Part shown: positions 1 to 7,551 of the stretch, piece after piece
Numbering within the stretch: the stretch's first letter is position 1
Layout: every line of letters starts with the position of its first letter
Assembly: GCA_001275005.1 (NCBI GenBank)
Contig: JWZX01001947.1
Span: forward strand, 1-19,093
DNA from: Chrysochromulina tobinii
Taxonomy: Eukaryota > Haptophyta > Prymnesiales > Chrysochromulinaceae
Direction: 5' to 3'
DNA length: 19,093 bases
Made by a program: the position numbers and the translations under genes
Notes under the pieces: generated by a model
Told to the model about the DNA's origin: nothing
What the model saw: only the letters and a program-made list of their open reading frames with translations
The model's database searches: none

Positions 1-5
1 GGTGA

Positions 6-65
<60 letters not shown>

Positions 66-2658
66 TATGGTGGTGCTGCTGGTGCTGTTGACGCTCATCA
101 CGGCGCTGGCATGCTTCTTCTTCGCCGCCTTTGGGTCGTCATCCTTATTTGGGTCGTCATCCTGCTGCTCCGCGACGCTCATCACGGCGCTCGTCGGGTC
201 GTCATGCTGCGGCTCCGCGTCCAATGAATCGGCCAATGGGGGTAACGAGCCGTGGTCCAGGATCGTCTTGAGACTCGCGATGTGACTGGCGGCCTCATCA
301 ACGAGGCGATGCGCTTCCTTCACAGCGCTATTCATGCTGGCGCTGGTGCTGGTGCTGGTGCTGGCGCTGGTGGTGCTGCTGCTGCTGCTGCTGGTACTGC
401 TGCTGCTGCTGCTGGTTCTGTTGCAGCTGGTTCTGGTGCTGGTGCTGCTCGCGCTGCTGGTGCTGGCTCTTGCCTTCCCAGACTGCGGCCGGGGCGGCGC
501 ACCCGTCGGCAGCGCCATACTGGGCAACCCACCCGTCGGAAGCGCCATACTGGGCATTGACGCACCCGTCGGCAGCGCCATCACGTCGACTGAGGTCCAC
601 GCGTCGCCCTGAGCAGCCGTCGATGGCGCCGCCGCGCACTCGGCCGCGCGCTGCAGGTCGGCCTTCACCTCCGCCACGACGATGCCTTCCTGCCCCGCGA
701 GGCTGTGCCCAATGCGGCGCGTGATGGGGCTGAAGGGAAAGATCAGTTGGTAGCCGCCGACGCGCTCGGGAAGGCGCTCGGGAAGGTTGGTCACCCTCTC
801 GGCCACCGCCGCCGCGCGCCGCCGATCGCTCAGTACGGCGTCCTCCTCCGCCGCCGCCGGCGCCGTGCTGAGCGCCCCCAACGGCCGGCGTGTACTGCGT
901 GCCGCACGCGCGCCGGCGCCGGCGGGCAGCGAGGCGGCAGCGCGCGGGGTGGAAGAGCTGAAGCCCTGCTGGAGCCGTTGGAGCGCGAGGAGATCAGCGA
1001 GATCGCTCAGCAGTGGCTCTTTCACCACGCGGTCTTCGGCGCAGTCGACGCCGAGCGCGGGCGAGCAATTGACCTGATGAGGGGTGCAATCAGAGGCCAT
1101 CAGGGCAATTGACCTCGAGCAGCCACGGCTTGGACTGATGAGGGGTGCAATCAGAGGCCATCAGATTAATTGACCTCGAGCAGCCACGGCTTGGACTGAT
1201 GAGGGGTGCAATCAGAGGCCATCAGATTAATTGACCTCGAGCAGCCATGGCTTGGACTGATGAGGGGTGCAATCAGAGGCCATCAGGGCAATTGACCTCG
1301 AGCAGCCACGGCTTGGACTGATGAGGGATGCAATCAGAGGCCATCAGGGCAATTGACCTCGAGCAGCCACGGCTTGGACTGCTCGTCGATCATCACATCG
1401 AAGCCGAGCAGCTCAAAGCAGCCTCCATTGTCCGTGATGGACGGCGCAATCGAGAGCATCGTGAGGTTGACGATGGCGCGGATGCGCGTCCATAGAAGCG
1501 CCGAGTTGAGCGGGTGATCTGGATGCTCTGACAGGAAACGCCTCATCGACCACTTACCTGATGAGGGAGGCAATCAGCGCCCATCAGCGCCTCATGGACC
1601 AGCCAGCCGCGCCGCAATCAACGCCCATCAGCGCCCGTCAGCGTCTCATGGACCACTTACAGCCAGCCGCGCCGACGCTCGAGTGCTTGGCCTGGTGAAG
1701 GATGCAATCAGAGGCCATCAGGGCACTTACAGCCAGCCGCGCCGACGCTCGAGTGCTTGTTGATGGAGCAGTTGGTGAGGTGAGCGTACGAGTTATCGAG
1801 ATTGGCAAGATTGTACGTCTGCGTGGCGAAGCGCACGAGCCCGTCGCAGAACCAGTACACGCGCAGCGGCTGCGCCGAGAGCAGCAGCACGTAGATCCGC
1901 AGGTCGAGCTTGAACCCTCGAAAACAGAGGGGTCGTTCGATGTAGCGCTGCACCACGTGCATCTCTGTGAACTTGACGCAGGGCGTCACGGTCTTGTTGA
2001 GGCGCGACTTGAGCATCTTGAGCGTGGTGGACATGTCCAGCTCCATCGCGATCGCACGCCCCTTGTCATCCAGCTTCGGGTCGCGATCTGGGTCGCTCGC
2101 CGGCCGCTCGTCGCTCAACATCGAAGCCGAGAAGTGGCCGTACGAGATCTCGGCCAGATCGCGGATGATGAAGATCTTGCGCCCCTGGCTCGAGTCGGTC
2201 GGCTTGAGGATCCAGATCGGCCGCTCCGCCACGGGCATGCTCTCCACGCGGCGCACGAGCGTCGTCCACTCGGTCGGAAGGATGTACGTCTCAGGCGAGA
2301 AGGCGTAGACGGCGCCGTGGATGGCCTTCATGCGGCGCAGGTTGCGCAGCAGCGCGTCCTTCTTGGTGATCTCCGACGTTTTCTGGAAGTGGTTGATTCG
2401 CTGCTGCGGGGTGGCCTGCTTGTACTCAGACGCACAGAAGCGGCACCCTTTCCAATAGACGTCCCATTTGCCGTCTGCTTTCTCCTCGTCATACTCGCGG
2501 TAGCCCTTGCCTTCCCAGACCTCCAGCATGAGCGGTGGCGAGCCCTCGCCGACCCTCACCACAAGTGCGTCGTCCGCATCCTCCTCCGCAGCCGCGCCAC
2601 CACCCAGCGCAGGCATCCGAAGATGGAAACGGCAGCGGAGAAGGCGAGAACCGTCCAT
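1..2658 (-). CDS. Tubulin tyrosine ligase-like (TTLL) glutamylase/glycylase, 3 exons, C-terminus cut by window edge
   Basis: Predicted to ligate glutamate (or glycine) to tubulin tails in cilia or cytoskeleton. Gene model: complement of 1731-2658, 1358-1557 and <1-1073. The three exons join in frame and give about 733 residues before the edge. Visible TTL motifs are the ATP-binding segment IWILKPTDSSQGRKIFII, the KLDLRIYVL strand, HLTNCSINKHSS, FELLGFDVMID, and the metal-binding WLLEVNCSPAL, which is completed only by splicing exon 2 to exon 3. After SPAL come the C-terminal family segment with D and VK residues and GGYQLIFPF. The LLEVN-SPAL-DC arrangement is most like TTLL2-type enzymes (recalled, not searched). 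The rest of exon 3 is a Ser/Thr-rich tract, a short acidic Lys/Asp region and poly-Gly. The start is ATG 2658; an internal Met (MLEVWEGKGY) is an alternative. Both introns are introner-like repeats. Confidence 0.85.
10..66. repeat. (GCC)n trinucleotide tract encoding poly-Gly
   Basis: This is an almost pure GCC run on the plus strand. On the minus strand, in the TTLL frame, it reads as GGC repeated, giving a poly-glycine stretch of about 18 residues close to the left window edge. Confidence 0.9.
331..470. repeat. CTG/GGT-rich trinucleotide tract encoding Ser/Thr tail
   Basis: A degenerate CTG and GGTGCTG tract. In the spliced TTLL frame it reads as AGC and ACC codons, a Ser/Thr-rich linker. 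Other frames give Gln/His-rich or Leu-rich reads, but only the Ser/Thr frame stays open through the whole of exon 3, from 1073 to position 1. Confidence 0.75.
1074..1357 (-). repeat. TTLL intron 2: five 40-nt introns separated by four 21-nt mini-exon copies (61-bp tandem array)
   Basis: A 61-bp unit recurs with perfect spacing; the plus-strand word gacctcgag starts at 1111, 1172, 1233, 1294 and 1355. On the coding strand each unit is a 40-nt segment opening GTCAATT and ending CATCAG, then a 21-nt copy of the exon 2 end encoding SKPWLLE. The mini-exon copies lie at 1114-1134, 1175-1195, 1236-1256 and 1297-1317. The third and fourth intron copies (1135-1174, 1196-1235) carry ATTAAT in place of GGGCAAT. 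Removing the whole 284 nt restores the intact LLEVNCSPAL motif. Because 21 is a multiple of 3, inclusion of any number of copies keeps the frame. Confidence 0.9.
1558..1730 (-). other. TTLL intron 1: composite introner-like intron
   Basis: This is a 173-nt GT-AG intron. Exon 1 ends GGCT, the intron opens GTAAGTG, and exon 2 also opens GTAAGTG after CATCAG, so a 7-bp direct repeat flanks it. Joining 1731 to 1557 gives the continuous protein GAAGCKWSMRRF. Inside, reading on the minus strand, lie an introner core with two CTGAT boxes ending CACCAG, a second copy of the last ~28 nt of exon 1, and two more diverged core copies of the form CGCTGATGGGCG. It could splice as one intron or as nested smaller ones. 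Confidence 0.8.
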
Positions 2659-2963
2659 TCACAGTGAATAGTAGCACTCGGGAGATTTTAGGGAATGACT
2701 GCTTGAGAGGCCCACGGCGAGTCCAGGGCCACAGTGTCTCACCGTCTAAAGCTCAGCAGTTCCCTTTTCCTTTCCCCCCATGTCCCCCGGGAGCTCTGTA
2801 TTAGCCGTATTAGCACCGGTTCGCATGCCCATGTGTCTACGTCCTGGATGTGCGAGTTCGGCCTGCGGAGCTTCTCATCATCAGATTGGCTCAGACTGAG
2901 CGCACATACATGTATATACGCGAGGGCTACTCCATGGCCGTTACATGGCCGGGGCCCGGCAGG
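2659..2963. other. Intergenic: TTLL promoter side and DHHC 3' region
   Basis: These 305 bases separate two minus-strand genes. A pyrimidine-rich stretch of C and T runs lies at about 2760-2790. I see no open frame with recognisable content and no RNA gene. It should hold the 3' UTR of the acyltransferase and the promoter and 5' UTR of the TTLL gene. Confidence 0.5.
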
Positions 2964-3947
2964 CTAGGCAGCGCTACTGCGTACTGGCAGTGTGCTCGTC
3001 GCGCGCGGCACCACTGTGCGGCTCTCCCTCAGGCTGTCTGTCGTGGGCCAATGCAAGCCGTCGCCGTCCGGCCCGTGAAAGTACAGAGGTAACGGCCACG
3101 TCCAGAGCTCGCGACCGAAGACGGATTGCAGGTTGCCTCGGGCGCCGACGTCATACTTGGAGTTCGTGTACCCCTCGATCGTCGTTTCGTTGCGCGCCGC
3201 CATACGCAGGTGGAACTGCATGAACGGGATCAGCATGCACAGCAGCACCACATCGATCACGATCGCGGCGACGTAGATGACGGTGTTGACGATGCCGGGA
3301 GAAAACCAGCGCCGCTGCGCGCCGGAGGCGTCCTGTAGCCAGTCCCAGGCACTCCACGCCTGCGAGAAGAGCGTCACCACCGCCACGAGCAGCGTCAGGT
3401 TCGTGTAGACGAGGAAAAGGATGAAGAACTTCCGATTGTAAAACCCGACGGTGTTGACGACCCAAGGGCAGAAGTGATCCATGTTGAGCGTCAGCCGCTC
3501 GGTGACGGAATCGTAGTGGGAGCGCGGCGGCTTGTACAGCCCGGAGCGCCGGCACACCTGCACGCTCTCGCCGCGTGCCGCCGCTTGCTGCATCTTCCGC
3601 TGCCATTCAACTGGTGGCACGCCCGGGTCGGTGCACATCGCCATGAAGTAGGCGAGCAGCAGCAGTATCAGGAATAGGTGGAAGAACACGATCGAAACCA
3701 CGCGGCCGCCGTCGAGTTGCTGGTCGAGCAAGAAGAGCACGAGCGGGATGTAGTTCAAGCCGATGAGGCCCAGCACGATCAGTGGTGTCGGTGCGGCAGC
3801 CGCGCGCCCACCGTTGCACGGCGAGCAACGACACGGCGCGGCCTCGTGTGTGGTGATCTCTATAGGCCTCATGTCCACTGGCGCGGCGGACTCGGCGTGT
3901 CGGATGACATCGGCAGGCTTCAAGTCCGCAGGCGCTTCGCGTTCCAT
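2964..3947 (-). CDS. DHHC-type protein S-acyltransferase with a degenerate cysteine-rich domain
   Basis: A 327-residue membrane protein of the zDHHC palmitoyltransferase family, which attaches fatty acyl chains to cysteines of membrane-associated proteins. Four hydrophobic segments fit the family layout: LIVLGLIGLNYIPLVLFLL, VVSIVFFHLFLILLLLAYF, FFILFLVYTNLTLLVAVVTLF and NTVIYVAAIVIDVVLLCMLI. A DPG motif (CTDPGVPP) follows the second segment, and the TTxE motif appears as NETTIEGY after the fourth. The cysteine-rich domain has the family frame KPPRSH, NMDHFCPWVVNTVGFYN, but the core motif is DHFC and most zinc-ligand positions are replaced (see findings). The presumed catalytic Cys remains. 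ATG 3947 is used because the longer frame begins at TTG. The gene is single-exon and divergent from the SET gene with very little space between starts. Confidence 0.88.
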   Translation of the reverse strand: MEREAPADLKPADVIRHAESAAPVDMRPIEITTHEAAPCRCSPCNGGRAAAAPTPLIVLGLIGLNYIPLVLFLLDQQLDGGRVVSIVFFHLFLILLLLAYFMAMCTDPGVPPVEWQRKMQQAAARGESVQVCRRSGLYKPPRSHYDSVTERLTLNMDHFCPWVVNTVGFYNRKFFILFLVYTNLTLLVAVVTLFSQAWSAWDWLQDASGAQRRWFSPGIVNTVIYVAAIVIDVVLLCMLIPFMQFHLRMAARNETTIEGYTNSKYDVGARGNLQSVFGRELWTWPLPLYFHGPDGDGLHWPTTDSLRESRTVVPRATSTLPVRSSAA

Positions 3948-4021
3948 GTTCTGATCTGCCAATGCTAAACATGAAAAGTTCGTCGCGTAAGTTAAGAGGT
4001 CAACTCAAGTCAAGTTCAAAA
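3948..4021. promoter_or_regulatory. Very short divergent intergenic region between DHHC and SET genes
   Basis: Only 74 bp separate ATG 3947 (minus) from the preferred ATG 4022 (plus), or 14 bp if the upstream in-frame ATG 3962 is used. Both promoters or 5' UTRs must therefore overlap or extend into the opposite gene. The stretch is A-rich relative to its surroundings (short CAAGT and AAAA words). I see no clear TATA box. Confidence 0.5.
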
Positions 4022-5848
4022 ATGGCGCCTTCGCCGCCGTCGCCTAGTGGGGCCCCGATACGGCGCGAGGTGCGAGGGGGCCGCGGGCAACTCGTCGGGA
4101 TGTTGGCGCTCCTGCTCCTGAACCTCTATCCAAGAATCGGCCACGTCGAGGTCAACACAGCACTGGTCACCTGGGTCTGCAACCACGGCGGCGGCAGCTT
4201 GGTACGTGCGGTGGACGACCACGGTCTGCGTGGCCTTGTCGCCAATGTGGACGCCAGGGTTGGAGATGTGCTGCTGGAGGTGCCGCTCGCCCTCACCATC
4301 TCAGACGTTGACGGCAGCGATGAGACCACGCCGCGGCTGCCCGGGGCTGCTCCGTGCTGGACGTCGCAACTGCCATGGAATGTGCAGCTCGCCCTCGCAG
4401 TGCTGGAGCGAAGGCGCGTTGATCCCGAGGACCCCTTCATTGCGAGCTGGCCCGTGACACCCCCCGCGCTGCCCATCCGCTGCGACGCCGATGAGCTCGC
4501 GCTCGCGAGCGATCCGAGCGTCGCGCAAAAGGCCGGCGAGGCCTTCTTCTGGCTCGACGAGCAATACTGGCTCGCACGCGAGGCTGCGGAGGCAGCGGAG
4601 GCAGCGGACGAAGACGACAAGCTGATGGCCACGTTCCCATCGGCGAACGAGTTCCGCGATGCGCTCGAGCTCGTATGGAGTCGCTGCCTGCGCCTCACCA
4701 CGCGCGAGCACGGCGTGCGCCGGCTGCTTGTGCCGCTGCTTGACATTGCCAATCATGAGAGCATCCCCTCCGCCATGTATGCCCTCGTGATTGCGTCTGA
4801 TTGCGTCTGATGACATTGCCAATCATGAGAGCATCCCCTCCGCCATGTGCACCCTCGTGATTGCGTCTGATTGCGTCTGATGACATTGCCAATCATGAGA
4901 GCATCCCCTCCGCCAGGTATGCCCTCGTGATTGCGTCTGATTGCGTCTGAGGGGGCTCCCTCCGCCATGTGCACCCTCGTGATTGCGTCTGAGTGCCTCC
5001 AGGTTCAATCCTGAGCGCCTCTGATCGCCTGTGGCGTCAGGTACGCCTTCGGAATCGCGCGCAATGGCGAGCCTACCATTCGGCTGCATGCGGCCCAGCC
5101 GCTGCGCGCCGGTGAGCCGGTGACCATCACATACGGCGAGCACACGAATGCGCACTTTGCGCTCTACTACGGCTTCGTGCCGCAGCCCTCTCCCTTTGAC
5201 GAAATCGAGGTGACGATCTACGACGTGCTCGCCGTGACGCCGGCGGAGCTGCGAGGCCAATCGCCGCAGGCGGGCTGGGAGGCGGCTGTGGAAGCTCTGG
5301 CTGGGCACGAGGTCCTCAACGGCAAGGCGCCGAGCGAACCGTTCGCGCTGCGCGCGACGGCGCCCGACACGGCGCTGTACCGCACGCTCGAGGTGCTTCT
5401 GGCGGGGAGCTCGGTCGGAGGCGAGGCGGCCGCGGCGCGCGCCATCGCTCGCGTCGCCGCGGCCATCGAAGAGGCCTTATGGGGGGGCGGGGCTTCCGAC
5501 AGGGACGCAGAGGAGGCCGGCATCCGCGCGGATGAACGCCTGCTCGAGAGCTGCTCTCGCGACAAACTCTCCGAGCTCGCCCGAGATACACTCTCGGAGC
5601 GGGGCGCCTTACTCGTGCGCCTTCGACTGAGCCGCCGGCGACTGCTCGCGTCATTACGCGTGGCGATGCATGAAGCGGCCGACGCCCTCGAGGATGCCGC
5701 CGACGGTGCGCACGAGGTGGCCTCGGCGGCGCTGGCCGCGCGGCTTGCAGCCGCCTCGCCTGCAGTCTACCCGCAGCTGGACGCTCTCCCGCTCGACGAG
5801 CTGCAGGCGTGGGAGAGCCGTCAGGGCGACTGGTCGCGGAGAAGTTGA
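4022..5848 (+). CDS. SET-domain protein lysine methyltransferase, RuBisCO LSMT/SETD3-like, two exons
   Basis: Transfers methyl from S-adenosylmethionine to a protein lysine (family knowledge; substrate unknown). CDS is join(4022-4776, 5041-5848), 520 residues. Splicing yields LLVPLLDIANHESIPSAM then YAFGIARNGEP, continuing to PVTITYGEHTNAHFALYYGF. These are the family's NH-containing SET core, the catalytic YG strand and the post-SET N..LL.YGF segment. Upstream, VLLEVPLALTIS, PFIASWP and an acidic EAAEAADEDDK linker fit the LSMT-type iSET layout; the Ala/Leu-rich C-terminus would be the substrate-binding domain. A hydrophobic stretch near the N-terminus (LVGMLALLLLNLYP) may be a signal anchor. 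ATG 4022 has a good context (A at -3, G at +4); ATG 3962 would add 20 residues. The intron is repeat-derived. Confidence 0.87.
4777..5040 (+). repeat. SET-gene intron made of 70-bp exon-intron tandem repeats, introner-like
   Basis: A 264-nt intron with donor GTATGCC and acceptor GGCGTCAG; the downstream exon opens GTACGCC, so the donor region is repeated at the acceptor. The word tgacattgcc, which is coding at 4741, recurs at 4811 and 4881: a 70-bp unit of about 36 nt of exon copy and 34 nt of intron sequence (CTCGTGATTGCGTCTGATTGC). A fourth unit is truncated at about 4950. The tail from 5003 (GTTCAATCCTGAGCGCC, then TCTGATCGCC) resembles the TTLL intron core. No AG precedes the exon copies at their junctions, so removal as one intron is likely. 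Confidence 0.85.
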
Positions 5849-6055
5849 GCGGTACTGGGTAACGGTGAATAGTTCTCAAACTCCTTTTAGTAAACACGCT
5901 GCGCTAGGACAAACCCGGACTATCCTACGCGATTCAACTGAAAAGTGAAATCACACGAAGAGACGAAAGCTATTCCAATCGTGGCCAACGGACGCACATT
6001 CTCACGCATTCACGCGCACGCATGACACACCACGTAGCGTGTAGCCACCCCTCGC
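5849..6055. other. Convergent intergenic region
   Basis: The 207 bases lie between the stop of the SET gene (plus) and the stop of the endosulfine-like gene (minus). It is less GC-rich than the flanks and should hold both 3' UTRs. No other structure was recognised. Confidence 0.5.
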
Positions 6056-6430
6056 TCAGCCACTCGAGTTGTCATTCGTGAATCCGGTCAAACCGGTGCC
6101 CCTGTGGAGGCTGCTGCTGTGGAGCTGGCGTGTCAGCGCTGGTGGGTTCATCGGAACGTCCTCGTAGCCTGTGCGCTCGCTTTCTGAGCTGGCGGGCCGG
6201 GAGCTGCAGCAGGACGAGCAGCCTGTGTGCTCCTCGACTGTCGGCTCGACCGGCATGTGCGGCTGGTGCAGCTCCGCGCGCTGCTTCTCCATGTGCTGCT
6301 GTAGGAAATAGTCGGCGGAGTCGAAACGCTTAATTGGGCGCGGAAGCAGCGATTTGCCCTTGAGACCGATGGGCGCTTTTGGCAGGGGTGCTGCACGGCG
6401 CTTGTCTTGCTCGCAGTGAGCTTCCGGCAT
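6056..6430 (-). CDS. Endosulfine (ENSA/ARPP-19/Igo)-like small protein
   Basis: A 124-residue, mostly disordered protein. Residues 26-41 read KSLLPRPIKRFDSADY. This matches the signature of the endosulfine family, in which an LLP-basic segment precedes the invariant FDS(G/A)DY; plant members use FDSADW. In the family, Greatwall/Rim15-type kinases phosphorylate the serine (here Ser38), turning the protein into an inhibitor of PP2A-B55 that acts in mitotic entry or quiescence. The remainder has a Cys/Ser cluster (CSSCCSS) and no further domain. The assignment rests on one short motif plus size and composition, so it is moderate. The gene is divergent from the UPF0598-like gene with 245 bp between starts. 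Confidence 0.6.
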   Translation of the reverse strand: MPEAHCEQDKRRAAPLPKAPIGLKGKSLLPRPIKRFDSADYFLQQHMEKQRAELHQPHMPVEPTVEEHTGCSSCCSSRPASSESERTGYEDVPMNPPALTRQLHSSSLHRGTGLTGFTNDNSSG

Positions 6431-6675
6431 TGCTTAGGCCGAGGATGGAGGGCGGCGGGCACCACGTGAGCGTTTCCGAGCACCTGTTACACCCTGGCAG
6501 GATTTTCCCGGCGGCAGTTTTTGGAACAGTTGACTGAACTTGACCGTTGGAATTCTTCCCCCTTTATCCACGCGGCTGACGCCGAAACCCGAGAAACCAC
6601 GCAAGCCTCTTGACTTCCTCGACGAAACTGACTGACAGACTTTCACACCGTGACTTGATTTGCTTTACAATTTCT

Positions 6676-7551
6676 ATGCGAGCGACTCGGCAAGTGTTCA
6701 TTCGATGCGTCGCCCCGTCGAGCCGCGTTAACGCGACCGCGGCGCGGTGGGCCAAGCGATCACACCTGCGGATGTATTGTGATGCCAAGCGCGGCCAGGA
6801 GCGGCGGCACTCGGTTGCAGAGGTCGAGAAGCAGGCCGCCGAACGTGCAGAGGTCGAGGCGCAGGCCGCGGCCGCCGAAGTGAGTGCCGAGAACTACTCC
6901 TCCGACACGTGGCCGGACGGCACGCCCAAACGCTACCGCGGTCGCGAGGCATGGAAGAACTGGATCGAGTTCAACAGCCCATACACGTCGCAGACCGACG
7001 AGCTCAACCGCAGGCGGCATTACTTCTTCCACGTGGATTCGCGCGGCCGGCTGTGGCGCAAGGAGCTGCACCGGCTCGACGAGCACGACGGCGAGATGCG
7101 CGATCCGCGCACGCTCGACTACTTCTTCGGGCACATGCAGCCGAATGCGACCGGGTTGCATCAGGAACGTTTTCCTTTCCTCTCGCGCCGAGCGCACGAG
7201 CATTACTTTACGAGCTGTGCGGTGGCGCCCATCGTCTTCAACGACCTTCGCGAGGGCGAGCTGCGTTTCCTGTGTCCGGATGGCGACCTTGCGCCGAGCG
7301 TCACCACGGCCTTCGAGCCAGCCTCGCTTCAGCTGAGCTACGACGGCCAACTGTTCCATCCGTGCGCCACCAAAGCTGTCGACGAGGTCGGCGGGCGGCC
7401 GCGCGCCCTCGAGCTGATGGCGCTGCTCGAGTCGTCGACGGCGCAGCAGCTCCTCGAGTGCTGCGAGCTACGCGAGGCTGCCGACGGCACGGAAGTGGTC
7501 TTGCTGCGATGGGGCGGGAAGGACGTCGCGCTGCGCCGTGTTGGGAAATGA
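6676..7551 (+). CDS. UPF0598 / C8orf82-like protein with mitochondrial-type leader
   Basis: A 291-residue protein of the uncharacterised UPF0598 family (human C8orf82), biochemical role unknown. Family features seen in order: YFFHVDSRGRLW, then YFFGHMQPNATGLHQERFPFLSRRAHEHYF (the R/QPN-sG-y--FPFLS-cG-E-f block of the family), AVAPIVFNDL, FEPASLQLSYDGQLFHP, and a C-terminal strand pair LLRWGGKDVALRRV. The N-terminus MRATRQVFIRCVAPSSR is rich in Arg, Ser and Ala and lacks acids, like a mitochondrial presequence. A charged Ala/Glu stretch (about residues 45-70) links it to the domain. The open frame extends upstream only to a TTG, so ATG 6676 is the start. It is single-exon. Confidence 0.8.
   Translation: MRATRQVFIRCVAPSSRVNATAARWAKRSHLRMYCDAKRGQERRHSVAEVEKQAAERAEVEAQAAAAEVSAENYSSDTWPDGTPKRYRGREAWKNWIEFNSPYTSQTDELNRRRHYFFHVDSRGRLWRKELHRLDEHDGEMRDPRTLDYFFGHMQPNATGLHQERFPFLSRRAHEHYFTSCAVAPIVFNDLREGELRFLCPDGDLAPSVTTAFEPASLQLSYDGQLFHPCATKAVDEVGGRPRALELMALLESSTAQQLLECCELREAADGTEVVLLRWGGKDVALRRVGK

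Noticed and set aside
328-639. Minus-strand Gln/His-rich ORF at the CTG repeat
   Set aside because: It is a different frame from the continuous TTLL exon 3 frame, which stays open from 1073 to the window edge and includes the conserved GGYQLIFPF end.
1074-1357. CRISPR-like array (regular 61-bp repeats)
   Set aside because: The spacers are not unique: the whole unit is repeated, includes exon sequence and lies inside a eukaryotic gene.
1708-2667. Long plus-strand open frame of 321 codons opposite TTLL exon 1
   Set aside because: It is antisense to a frame with clear TTL motifs and has Arg/His/Leu-rich composition typical of the complement of GC-rich coding DNA.
5858-5870. GTGAATAGT word shared with the region upstream of the TTLL gene (about 2662-2671)
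   Set aside because: A nine-base match at two unrelated positions has no supporting context.
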